A stretch of 64,000 nt of DNA. Origin: Sinohyriopsis cumingii. Taxonomy: Eukaryota > Mollusca > Bivalvia > Unionida > Unionidae. Shown here one piece after another: positions 8,830 through 18,299 of the stretch. How positions within the stretch are numbered: position 1 is the first letter of the stretch; each line of letters begins with the position of its first letter. The notes beneath the pieces are model-generated. The model was not told where the DNA came from. It worked only from the letters and a program-made list of their open reading frames with translations, and searched no databases. The position numbers and the translations under genes are program-made. The stretch is taken from positions 110,311,214-110,375,213 of the forward strand of contig CM068830.1 of assembly GCA_028554795.2 (NCBI GenBank), in the 5' to 3' direction.

Positions 8830-9852
8830 TTTTTACCTTTAACCAATTGAGGCGTCCTAGCGATAAATTCCAAACACCACCAGTAAGATGTTGCGGTTAA
8901 TTTCTTGTCGGCGGATTCCAGTATAAATGTTTCTGCGGTTCCGCTATTTAATATGATAGTGACAACCCCGGAATACTTGTCGGTGGAATGTCTCCAGGGA
9001 TATGTTGTGAAGATTAAAAATTTAGCGGCACTGAACACAGAAAACCTGAACACGCCAGTGACTGTCGCTGTATATTTGAACGTATTATTTTTTTAGACCA
9101 TGTTGCAAATCCAGATGATACCGTGTACACTATGTTGGTGATATGCCCAGGAGTAACTCCAGTGGGGACTTTAATCAAACTGGTTTTGTTAAGTATCTCA
9201 GGAATCCCCGTTACGATATCCTGCTGTGTTTGTTTGATCGTGTCAATGTTGGTCTTGATATCAGAAAGTGTCATGTCGATGACGGGAGGAGTTCCGAAGA
9301 ACTTATCCGTGGCATCATCGATTTTTTGAAAGTTTCTTCGAAGTCTCGCAAACGCGTTTACATGAACATCATACTCGGCCCGCAACGTTGTTAGTTTACC
9401 GTCAATAGTGCTAGTGCCTGTGTCAACATATTGTTTGTTTGCGGCATCTTCCGGGGATGTTGGATCTCTCAACGCGTTTATTTTGTTGCCGTTGAGATTG
9501 AGGTCTCCTGTCATTGTATCACCGGTCTTTTTTACACATTCCTCTGCAGCTTTTTGCGTATCATCTTGAAGCACCGCGATTGATATCAGCGAATCTCTGA
9601 TTTTCCGCTATCAGTGAACACAGGAAGGTTACCCGAAGTAGCTCCAATAACCCTACGAATTATTTCATGCCATTTGATATAGCTGGTTTTTAATTTTCCG
9701 TGCCGGTCCTGAAAAATGACAACCTCATCTGGGTCTATCCCGGTTAGACTTAAAAGATTATCGATTTCATCTTTGGTCGCATATTTTGATAAATCCACGT
9801 CGGTACGCTTTACTTTTCTGTTGAGAAGAGATCTTCCGTAAATATCAACCAT
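8830..9852 (-). pseudogene. Tail-fibre-like attachment protein (fossil)
   Basis: The central part carries a textbook phage-fibre repeat: KKTGDTMTGDLNLNGNKI, a short linker, PEDAANKQYVD. Upstream is a charged N-terminal part (MVDIYGRSLLNRKVKRTD) that could anchor to the virion. Downstream is a helical shaft-like stretch and a beta-rich end with YSGVVTIILNSG. Fibres of this kind trimerise and bind the cell surface. Position between protease and hydrophobic protein fits a structural role. It is broken. The fibre call is firm because of the GDTMTG motif; the receptor is unknown. Confidence 0.75.
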
Positions 9853-9927
9853 TAATTGATAGGAAACTGTTTAAATCGACCCATGGTATACTGGTGCATG
9901 ATTTTGTGAGGTGGTTTGGTTGACGCT

Positions 9928-10330
9928 CATATCGCATCAAGAATATTCAATACTTGCTGGCCACATATCGGAGGATCGGTCAGTGTTTGTGTTGGCAGCA
10001 TTGAGTACCAAATTTTGTCTTTGACCCTGTCAAGGACGCGGAGATGTCTTTTGTATATCGGAGAAATTCAACTGGCGGTGCTAACCCATACGAATCAAAA
10101 TAGATAATTCCACGTGGATCGATCGCGTAAGCAACCCAATGAGTTCCTGGACCATCGCTGTTATCAAGATTAATAATTCCGGTTTCTGGATTATTCGGTT
10201 GTTGTGGTAATTGATCTCTCATAAAGACGCCTCTGAAATTTTTTATATTTAATTGTTTAACAGCATCAAGCAAATCAAAATTGGACATTGGTAGAAAACC
10301 AGCGGTTTTCAAAACCGTTTTGGGTACCAT
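9928..10330 (-). pseudogene. PRO: Adenovirus-type cysteine protease (fossil)
   Basis: The start is MVPKTVLKTAGF. The motif GTHWVAYAIDPRGIIYFDSYG holds the catalytic His and the Asp, and near the end CGQQVLNIL holds the region of the catalytic Cys. This is the maturation protease family C5 shared by adenoviruses and Polintons, which cleaves capsid precursors during virion maturation. It lies between the pX-like protein and the fibre gene, near the capsid gene it would act on. Broken. Confidence 0.85.
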
Positions 10331-10680
10331 GTTGGTGGAGTTCCTGGAAGTCTTAGCCTTCGTCCCTCTTTTTTGTATCCTTTCCCTGTGGCTTTCTTTA
10401 GTGCCATTCCAGCAGCGGTTACAACAGCTCCTAACGCGGCCGCTTTGGTGACTGCGGGAGCAGCAGCAGCTATCAATGCTGGTATTGCTGCGAGAAGTGG
10501 AAATGTACCACCGGTTTTAACTATATCTTTGACAGCTGCAGGAGAGAAATCAAGCTGAGTTCCAGTTTTCGCCTGCTTTGCTTTACTGAAATGTTTTAGT
10601 ATGGTTTTAGTTAATGACAGTTTGTTTGGACCACCATTAGCGATTTGATCGTGTTTTAGTGTTATTTATGTCCCACATGT
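10331..10680 (-). pseudogene. Small basic-hydrophobic pX/mu-like core protein (fossil)
   Basis: Translation on the minus strand gives a basic head (LKHFSKAKQAKTGTQ), a Leu/Ala-rich membrane-like core with LLAAIPALIAAAAPAV, and a basic end KKATGKGYKKEGRR. Small proteins with this GG..P.LAA..AA...KATGKG layout sit between capsid and protease in adintovirus-like elements and are compared with adenovirus pX/mu, which condenses DNA. The 3' end abuts the protease gene. Broken; no clean start was chosen. Confidence 0.6.
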
Positions 10681-10798
10681 GCTTGTGTGTTTCGATTGTA
10701 ATTTTATCACCTGACTAGAAGTCAGAGTGACATTAACATGACTGTATGACATTCTTATAACTTTGCGATTGATCTAATTGTTACATATTTTCGGAAAA

Positions 10799-12250
10799 CT
10801 ACATGTTTTCCACTGGTGCATCAACGACTCTCATTCGACCACTAATACCTTCAAGCAGCATTGCTTTATCAGAAAGTATAACAGCAATTGCTCTGTAATC
10901 CCCGTGAACACCTGTCGCACCAACAGGATCAGGGACTGGTAACTCGCCGACAAGAGCTCGGAAGTGAATATCAACAACAGACTGCTTGGATAAGTCAAGA
11001 TCCTCCAGCGAAAAGTAATAAATCGGATACAAGCTTGTAAAGTCAAGCTGTGATATTTGTGTGACAGTATCTATATTTAGGTTACGCGCCAGAAATGTCA
11101 ACCAGCGATGATATGCGCGCGCCACATGGTTATCTCTGTAACTCAGTGATATATCTTCGGATGGTTCTTGCTGGCCGTTTATTCTCAGCGAAACTTCAGT
11201 GACATTAAGTTTGTCAAATATCATATGAGACTTTAGTTGATCATTTGTTCGGGAAACATCCTGCAGCTCAATGAAGATATGTATTGGCGCAGAAACCCCC
11301 TGTTGTGATGCTATATGCCAAGTAAACACATCCCTGACTCGACTTAAGACGGTGCCTGTGGTTACTGTAAGCCATGACATCAATGATTTACCACCTTAAT
11401 TCATAAAAGAAAGCAATCGCGGCTCTTCTGTGATCGATGGAGTTAGCACTGGCATCCTCAGTGAAAGTTTTGTTAGTGTTACCATACCAGCATCAGCATC
11501 ACTAGCTCCTCGCCAGATCGCATCATTGTCGTGGCCTTTTCTGTGAAGCATAAATGTGTGCCTAGCTCCAAAGATGACCTTTCGGTAATCTCTGCAAAAT
11601 CCAAAGATGTGATTGAGTGGAATCGCGCATGAGAAATTTCTGGTATCTCCTGACAGCGTTGCTCCGCGTGTTGCAAATCCCAAATTGTAAGTTCAGCTAA
11701 TATCTTTTATAACCTCAAATTGATTAGCTGGTCTAGCCTCGCGGTCGGTATTGGCGGCTTCTGCCTGATCAGCAACTTCAGTAGCTACTGGCGTAAGTAA
11801 CTTAATATACTGAGTATGATTGGCGTTATCGGTGACATCCTTGGCAAACATCTTTGATGGACCGAATGACCTTGTAAAGTTGTCAGAATATCTCGCCAGA
11901 CCAATTATTGTTGTGGAAACATCGAGGTCGTTTTGAATTACTTCGATATTTTTCCCATCGATCATGTACGCGGCGCTATCAAACAATGCCATGATTCAAT
12001 TGTTGACAAAACCAACTCGGTCATTGGCGCCATAGTTAGTACCCTCTGCCTTTGTAAGCTTACCTTCTACTTCAATAAACGCCTCAGATGGCAAGAAATA
12101 TCTGCTTGTATCGTGAACCTGAAGTTCAATACGCCCCCGTTGATTTGGATCTCGTGCATCGTAGGAATAAAATTGATGATCACGCACCGATTTGTCTCGC
12201 TCGACCGGCTCATCTATATTGAATGCTGGATCGGATATCAGTTTGAACAT
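10799..12250 (-). pseudogene. MCP: Major capsid protein, double jelly-roll (fossil)
   Basis: The region spans roughly the 480 residues expected for this family. It starts MFKLISDPAFNIDEP and contains a FLPSEAFIEVEGKL strand pair, LFDSAAYMIDGKNIE, the block IPLNHIFGFCRDYRKVIFGARH followed by a Met-Pro pair (LSLRMPVLTPS), and near the end YPIYYFSLEDLDL. These are the hallmarks of Polinton/adintovirus double-jelly-roll capsid proteins. The ATG is preceded by GTATAAA. It lies between the pVI-like gene and the pX-like gene. It is broken, with about two or three breaks. The family call is firm. A different capsid lineage is present at 47 and 61 kb. Confidence 0.85.
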
Positions 12251-12271
12251 TTTATACTACTGCATGTGATT

Positions 12272-12700
12272 TCAAACGGACGACCCCGCTATCAAATTTG
12301 CTGTAATATTTCGCTGCATGTCGGATTCCGTCGCCGATAGTTTTTGATTTGCGGCTTGATTTATTATTTTACTAACATTCGCGGGCATGGTTTCGGTGGT
12401 TGGTAATTTCACCGGTGAACCTCTTTGAGGGTTGCGTCTCATTAGTCGAGCTATTCTTTCTCTGATTGCCGAGAGTGCTTTGCCAGCAGCGCCAACAATT
12501 CCACCGGGGGTTTTTTCGCCAACAATATTAATGGCTTTCATAGATAGCTGTTTTGCAAGAGGACCCAACTTTGGAACCAATCCTGCAAATAATCGCTGAA
12601 CTGTATCGCAAAATCCGTCTCCGTAAGTTGCTCTATAGATTGGTAATCGTGAGTTTACTGCGCGGATCTGAGCGCTTGTGTGTCTGTTATATATGACCAT
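12272..12700 (-). CDS. pVI-like minor capsid/core protein
   Basis: A 142-residue frame that looks whole: MVIYNRHTSAQIRAVNSRLP. Residues about 26-75 (GDGFCDTVQRLFAGLVPKLG, then KQLSMKAINIVGEKTPGG) match the G.G....F.GL.P.L.P..K pattern of the pVI/pX-like proteins beside Polinton capsid genes. It is basic, with RERIARLMRRNPQRG. It would line the inside of the capsid and, in adenovirus, the counterpart lyses membranes and activates the protease. It sits 22 bases upstream of the capsid gene on the same strand. Confidence 0.65.
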   Translation of the reverse strand: MVIYNRHTSAQIRAVNSRLPIYRATYGDGFCDTVQRLFAGLVPKLGPLAKQLSMKAINIVGEKTPGGIVGAAGKALSAIRERIARLMRRNPQRGSPVKLPTTETMPANVSKIINQAANQKLSATESDMQRNITANLIAGSSV

Positions 12701-12750
12701 GTTATGCTATTGCCATGTGTCTAATCGCGGTAACCTTAGTCACGGTGACC

Positions 12751-13897
12751 CTAGTCACTATCAACGAGCTCATCAACGAGTTCTTGATACATATGAGCAT
12801 CCATGATGCCACCTTGAAATAATCTCCGGCAAATATTAGAGGCCTCATTAATTATTTCCGGCGAGTTGTTTCCGGCACGTCTTCCTCCGATGAGAACTTC
12901 TAGCCGAGACACATCATTGAAAATATTATCAGGGCAAGGAATTCCATAACCACTGCCAGTGGGTGGTGGCTGGGATTTTTTACTCATCTCCTCCTCCTGT
13001 TTAATCTCTTCAAGTAATTGGTTAAAAGATTCATCCAGTTCGGGATTAGCAAAAGCTACACCCGAAACATTAGATGGATCGGGCACATCTGCATGTGGCA
13101 CTGTTATCGACCGTGATGGTTTCTTGGGTCTTCCTCGTTTTTTTTCTCTGTCTGTTGCAACGGCGCAGGAAGTGAAAGGTCTATTTCAGGCTGTCGCACA
13201 GGAGAAGGTTGACGTCGTTTTTCTTGTTGTTTTTGCACTTGTACTAATTTTGTTCTTGTTGTTTTTGCTCTCGTATTATTGTTTGCTGTTCTCGTTTTTC
13301 CACCAGTTGCTGTTGACGCGTTTTTTTTGTGCTGTTTTTCTGTTCTTGTTGTTCTTTATTGTAGTCGCGTATTCCTTTAGGAAAAACTGGATAACCAACA
13401 TCTGTTCTGTCTATGGTGTAGTCGTTTGTAGCTATTTTATACAACCAATCATCCCAAGTATCTTATTTTGCACCTTTAACAGACTCGGGTTTTAAATATT
13501 GATCTCGTCGCTGAAAATTTTCGGCAGCAAATCTACCAAAATCATAACTACTATGGGCATCTGTCAATTCAAATTCCCCAATTCGCTTTATACCCTCAGG
13601 AGTAAATCTCGATTTGAGATCAATTATTTTTCGTCTAGCAGGCTGCAGCGCGGTTTGTTCTCGCAATACTTGAAAAAGACTTTTTCCTTCTTCTGGCCCT
13701 CCAATAGCAGTTAAAACCTTTTCAGTGATTGCAGTAACAGGCTTAAATAATTCCTTTGCTTCAGTTGCATACTCAACTTGTGCTTGTTGTTGTAATTGCA
13801 CATCCTTTTTAAACTTTTCCTTCACCGGTATCTATTTTTTAAGTGCTTCTGCTCGCTCCCTAAACAACCTGGCTGTGTAAGATTCTGAGTGTACCAT
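12751..13897 (-). pseudogene. Coiled-coil / AT-hook structural protein (fossil)
   Basis: The start is MVHSESYTARLFRERAEAL, with a TATA-like run just upstream. A long Gln/Glu/Lys-rich helical part includes ATEAKELFKPVTAITEKVL and a QQQLVEKREQQ coiled-coil. Near 13115-13140 it has the AT-hook KKRGRPKKPSR, and near the end RLEVLIGGRRAGNNSPEIINE, a block I associate with a conserved gene upstream of pVI in adintovirus-like elements. An AT-hook suggests binding to AT-rich genome DNA, perhaps packaging or core organisation. Broken. Confidence 0.6.
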
Positions 13898-13960
13898 TAT
13901 TTGGTATAAGGAATTTTTAATTTATATCCTCGAGTTGGGTTAGATACAATTTTTAGCTAG

Positions 13961-14293
13961 AGAGCAGCAGAGAGGACGACGACAGGCAAACCCTACCAGG
14001 ATATTTTCCAGGGACAGACACAAAAACAAAGACGTGATTTATGTAACACAGAGCAGCAGAGAGGGCGGAACAATACCGAGTGTTTTCGCAAGATGGACCC
14101 TTGTATTAGCAGAAATAGTTGTATAGGTAGATATTTTCATGAGATAACCCTTCAAGTCAGCAGAGAAAGTCTATTTTGTCATGTTTACTGAATGGAGGGT
14201 TTATTTTGTGAAAAGAACCGCTCTATCTAAAATGTTCTCGATAGAAGGCTCTGTTAAGAGAAATAGTTTGTGGGATTCGCCCTCTCTGCTGCT
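13961..14293. repeat. AGAGCAGCAGAGAGG direct and inverted repeats
   Basis: The 15-mer AGAGCAGCAGAGAGG occurs at 13961-13975 and 14050-14064, and its core appears inverted at 14281-14293 (CCTCTCTGCTGCT). Lying just past the last gene of element 1, this could be part of its terminal repeat. The opposite end lies outside the window. Confidence 0.7.
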
Positions 14294-14479
14294 GCACCTG
14301 AATCAGTGATCACCAGTGAAGACTGCCGTTTATGTAGGAATTGCATGTTGTAATTATCTTAGCATTTGTTGCTGCGCGCGCGCATGTACCTTATGGGAGT
14401 AGATGTTTTCTAGTCCCATAGAAAGTTTACAGATAATCGCCTTGGCTGGGTTAGTTTATTAAGGAGTGACTCAGTAATC

Positions 14480-14482
<3 letters not shown>

Positions 14483-14513
<31 letters not shown>

Positions 14514-14690
14514 AAAATCTTGTGACACATCAAGCGCTGTTGAGACTGTTGAGATTGGAGGCATAGGAAAGAGTTGTGATTGTAGAGACTTGTATTTGCG
14601 TCTTAACTGTGTTTATCAAAGTTTCCTAACATATTAAATAAATCTGAGACAACAAAAAAAGAAGGAAAAAAAAAAAAAAAAAAAAAAAAC
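14483..14690 (+). repeat. Segment bounded by two poly-A tracts
   Basis: A run of 29 A's at 14483-14511 is followed by about 150 unique bases, an AATAAA hexamer near 14636 and a second poly-A run to 14689. This looks like a short retroposed transcript or SINE-type copy. The parent is not recognised. Confidence 0.5.
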
Positions 14691-14922
14691 GGTAACAGAA
14701 GTATGAAAAGTACAAGGCGATCGCTTATTCTTTCGTAATATCGGTACTTACATCTGCGTAATCAGTAAAAGTCCGCTGTTTGCTACCCGTGCTTAAATTT
14801 TTTCTAGGTGTTAATCATCACTAACCAGTGCGTCAGTTTTGGCAGCTCGGTGTTTTAGCAGTATATGCAAAAATGTAATTGACTCAGAAGTGAATATATA
14901 TGGGTATTGTAGAAAAGCTGTG

Positions 14923-14971
14923 TTCTTCTTCTTCTTCTTCTTCTTCTTATTATTATTATTATTATTATTAA
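14923..14971. repeat. (CTT)n(ATT)n microsatellite
   Basis: About eight CTT triplets pass directly into about eight ATT triplets. Confidence 0.95.
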
Positions 14972-15002
14972 AATTAATCAATCTTGTAAACTGTCCTTTT
15001 TA

Positions 15003-15115
15003 ACCCGGGCCTTTTCCGTCCAGGTCCTTTCTGACCCGTTAATAGTCTTTCTGGACCGGGCCTCTTTAAGACGGGCCGTTTTGGTCCCGGTCCATTCTGA
15101 CCCATTACCGTTGTA
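15003..15115. repeat. GGNCC-centred tandem repeats
   Basis: Several imperfect units around TTTCTGACCCGTTA and GACCGGGCC with C/T-rich spacers. They are similar in style to the GGGCGAAATGTCC array at 39.96-40.12 kb, though the core differs. Confidence 0.6.
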
Positions 15116-16084
15116 TAAGGAATTAACCTGATTGCCGCAGTCAAAATCTATCATGCATGCTTTCTACAAATATCATTAGTTTGTTTTTATTTGTATCTTC
15201 AGTTTAAAATTATTCTCATTTTTCTGCTAAATGTCATTGTCAGATGAAAATTCACCAGATAAATTGTCCAGTGAGACCTGAGCTCGATGTCTATGCGTTA
15301 CGGGATTGCGGACTACGTGAAAGACTTATGGACCTCCGAAACTGAAGAGTAATAGGCGACGTAGAAGAAAACAAACTTCGCAACTCCGAAACTAAAGATT
15401 TAACAGCAGAAATGCAGCAATATGCGTGGAAAATTTTATTCTTTTTAAATAAAACGCATGCTTTAACGAAAATTTAGCACATTTATAATTATAATCAAAA
15501 CATATCTTCGTCTGCTTGTAGTAAATCTTCACAACAAAATACTTAATGTTACTGTTTTATCCTGAAATGGGAAGATAATTATGTTACTATTTATATTGTC
15601 TGTGTGCATTTATGCAAAATAAAGCAGAACATAAACAGTAAACCGCAGACATCGCGCATGGATAAAGTAAGAAAGATGCTTATTCAGTATATTACAGTTA
15701 TTGTTAGCAATATTTTTGAACGTAGAAAGAAAATATGCTTGATCCGACTGCATAACATATTTCATATCGTGAAAATATTGAGTGGGTACCCGTTATACAC
15801 TCGGAGCGCAAGCTAATATCCTCTGCATTCTGACAATACTGTGAGCAGCAGGGAAGTTGAACAGACCAGTGCGTCCAGCCAAAATAAACCTTCCTACGCG
15901 AACTTTCTCCGTGGAAGCCTCGGAGTTCAAAAATAAAGCCTTCTACGGGAGCTAATTTTCATGCATTTCAGACCGGATGCATCGGGTGGTCGCGCCGGTG
16001 TGTTAGTAAATATAGCGTTCGAGACAGGAAAAATAAATGAAGGGAATAATTTTTTATTTTTTGTTGCATGGTGGGGGTGCTTTT

Positions 16085-16783
16085 TCATGAATAAATTTGA
16101 TCAAGACCAATTCGATACCGACTTCGTGGATCATGAAGATTTATCGTGATGAAACCATGCGGTGTCGCCTGAGCGCGGCTGAACAAATTTTTGAATTTAT
16201 TTATATCCATGTCACCGTTGCACCAGGTCTGATGGATATTTCTCAACGTGTGCGTGTCCACGCCGTTGAATACCGATAAGATATTGCAATTGTCCCTGAT
16301 CACCTTTGGAATCTGCGTATATCTCTGTGTCACGTAAATAACATCGGTGTTCTTGTGTCTGCCACGCGAGAATATCCTAGCCGGATTAGTTTGTTTGTCC
16401 AGCATAACATCGTCGAATACAACAAGATTATTAATATCGCCGTCCAAATTTTCCACAGATGGAGCTTCATTGATGTCTGTGATGAATTCGATTGTGCCTT
16501 CGTCGGTATTGTCGCTAAATTCTTTTAACACCTGATAACAACGTTGATCGTCAACGGATGGTGCAACCAAGTACAACTTATCCCATTTTAGCCATCGCAT
16601 GATCAAATTCAATAACAATTGCGTCTTACCAGATCCTGACGGGCCGATGATTATCATTCTTATCGAATTCGGTAATAAAGAGACAGTCATTTTTTCATCA
16701 CCGAGAATCACGAAACTAAAGCTAGTGTCGTGTATTAGTTTCAAGCCATCTTTAAAGAAGATATGAGGAAATACTTTAAACAC
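16085..16783 (-). CDS. ATP: Genome-packaging ATPase (FtsK/A32 type), element 1 family
   Basis: A 232-residue protein that looks whole. Walker A is GPSGSGKT at residues 47-54. Walker B is NLVVFDDVML at 120-129. The following segment RHKNTDVIYVTQRYTQIPK (143-161) is the sensor-like block typical of A32/Polinton packaging ATPases, which pump DNA into the capsid. It differs clearly from the second family's ATPases at 38.3 and 43.7 kb. A scrap of a close relative lies at 63.6-63.8 kb, sharing [18 protein letters not shown]. It lies 2.2 kb beyond the last element 1 structural gene, so membership of element 1 is probable but not proven. Confidence 0.85.
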   Translation of the reverse strand: MFKVFPHIFFKDGLKLIHDTSFSFVILGDEKMTVSLLPNSIRMIIIGPSGSGKTQLLLNLIMRWLKWDKLYLVAPSVDDQRCYQVLKEFSDNTDEGTIEFITDINEAPSVENLDGDINNLVVFDDVMLDKQTNPARIFSRGRHKNTDVIYVTQRYTQIPKVIRDNCNILSVFNGVDTHTLRNIHQTWCNGDMDINKFKNLFSRAQATPHGFITINLHDPRSRYRIGLDQIYS

Positions 16784-16849
16784 AGTTACAAATTCATCGA
16801 CGGGAGTACCGTGTCTGGTCTAAGCTAAAAATGAATCGTACTATAGTTG

Positions 16850-17550
16850 CATCGGATGATTCCCAGAGGAAGTTATCCTTGACAACAAAGTGCCTCTTTT
16901 GATGGTGTGCTTTTAGAACGTGAACTGTTCGCGACGATACATTTAGTGCGCATTAGAAAACCGGAACATACGTTAGACAAGGCATATTTACTGAACTGGA
17001 CCACTGCATTGTTTCTTGTCACTGGACGAGTGGGTGGCCCCAATCCTCTTGTCTCTAAATTGGAAGACATGAACAGCGAAGTTTTATAAACAACTTTTAA
17101 TTTCCCGCGTTAAAACTGGTTATTAAAATAAGACGACGCGTATGACATCGAAAACATTCTCGATCGAAGAAGTACAAGCGCGTTTCGAAGTAAATGCAAA
17201 TAGTTTTGATTCTTGGATTGTTGTTTCTCAGATCAGCGACTATCAAAAAAGGCAACCATCATGCCGTTAAACACAGTAGCGACCACTCCTTCTCAGTTCC
17301 TCTTCTTAAAATTTACGAAAGCACTCACTGTGGGTGTGGTGTGGATAACATGTACCTAAAACACAAATCCACTTTTCCTGACACATCTTTGTGATATGTC
17401 ATCGGGTCCTCCATCGCCCATTTGGGTTTTCAACAAGGAAACAAACAATTTTACTAAACAGTTGCATCGTATACCTTCTCAATTGTTCCTTGAAATATAC
17501 CACTAACTATAACAGCGGTAACCTTGCGGGCAACGCTTGTTTCCACCACA
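16850..17550 (+). pseudogene. INT: Polinton integrase C-terminal fragment and following sequence (fossil)
   Basis: The segment TALFLVTGRVGGPNPL and KLEDMNSEVL matches the integrase end at 46.27-46.36 kb (FRVTGRVHDCYP, KLEDMNREVL). The following NSFDSWI matches the chromodomain-like end at 46.5 kb. The sequence after it (to about 17.45 kb) is also collinear with 46.56-46.80 kb. So this is a relic of the second Polinton family, inserted in the plus orientation next to the element 1 ATPase. Broken. Confidence 0.7.
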
Positions 17551-17604
17551 GCAGAAACAACATCACTCTTTTGGAACCTTTGGAAATTCCTTTAGGATCC
17601 GGCG

Positions 17605-17805
17605 AATCCTCGGAAAATCTGAGCCAGGCACATTATCCTGACACCAGGCCGATCAGTCCTAACACGAGCCTCTTAATACTAAGCGCCTAGCAAGGCAGCT
17701 GTTAGTACCATTTTATAAGTCTTTAGTATGACTCGGTTTGGGTTCGAATCCTCGACTTTCCGCATCTTACCACTAGGCCACCGGAGCGTTGATCATAAAT
17801 GTTAA
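17605..17805 (-). mobile_element. tRNA-derived SINE, RUDI/V-SINE-like
   Basis: On the minus strand a tRNA-like head with TGGCCTAGTGGTAAGATGCG (box A region) and GGATTCGAACC (box B) is followed by the body CTAACAGCTGCCTTGC, GGCGCTTAGTATTAAGAGG and GATCGGCCTGGTGTCAG. The same body is at 24.0 kb on the plus strand. I recall this core from a SINE widespread in molluscs (RUDI, V-SINE superfamily). Naming is from memory. Confidence 0.75.
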
Positions 17806-18299
17806 TCTTGCAGTGAAACAAACCTTGCTCTGTACCCTCCAGCTTATACAGTTACTGGCCCTTTTGGCAAAAAGGCTCTTAAGGATGACGTTTATCAGGA
17901 AATTATTGTTTTTTTGTGACACATGTATTGGTCATGTTTTGAATGTGGTCAGTTTTGTTACTGGTATTGCTCACTTTATACACCTTTTTACTATTTAGTC
18001 ATTTATTCTAACCAGGGTAGTAAAAGACAATCGTGCATTGTTGAACAGGGGATCTCCTTTAAGACGACTATTAAGGAAACTGAAGCTACGCAAGCAGCAA
18101 ATTGTTAATGTGTTAATTATGTGGTACTTATAAGAAAATGGAGACCACCTGATGTACCCTTTGTTGACCTTTGTATTATTACAACTTATTTCAGTTATTG
18201 GTAGTTTTGGGGTTTTAACTGGCAATTGCCTTTAACACGGAAGTTGTGCCATTTTGCCCCACAAGCAATTTAACATCACTTTGGCAAACGATCGCCTTC

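Larger units (their letters stand above)
1..13920 (-). mobile_element. Element 1: fossil Polinton/adintovirus-like element
   Basis: This is a gene-dense block in an otherwise gene-poor genome. Nearly all genes lie on the minus strand and follow the order seen in Polinton/adintovirus-like elements: structural genes (AT-hook protein, pVI-like, capsid, pX-like, protease, fibre, hydrophobic protein, penton-like), then accessory genes, then a replication polyprotein of PolB and SF1 helicase. The left end lies outside the window. The right end is probably near 13.9-14.3 kb, where genes stop and a 15-base repeat appears. A packaging ATPase of matching type lies at 16.1-16.8 kb and may belong to it. 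No integrase was seen. The element is broken, with on the order of ten breaks overall, although some genes look whole. The family assignment rests on several independent protein types; the exact clade is inference. Confidence 0.85.
13898..16084. other. Gene-free repeat-rich spacer
   Basis: No coding region was found. The stretch holds GAGCAGCAGAGAGG repeats, two poly-A tracts, a (CTT)n(ATT)n microsatellite, a GGNCC-type repeat array and, at about 15215-15290, a segment similar to the MITE-like repeat at 56720-56790. It separates the element 1 structural block from a matching ATPase gene. Confidence 0.7.

Noticed and set aside
12959-13495. Long plus-strand frame rich in Leu/Phe
   Set aside because: It is the reverse shadow of a Gln/Lys/Glu-rich coiled-coil gene on the minus strand.
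13921-16084. Possible LTRs around the poly-A tracts
   Set aside because: The two poly-A regions do not share flanking sequence and no TG...CA ended direct repeat was seen.
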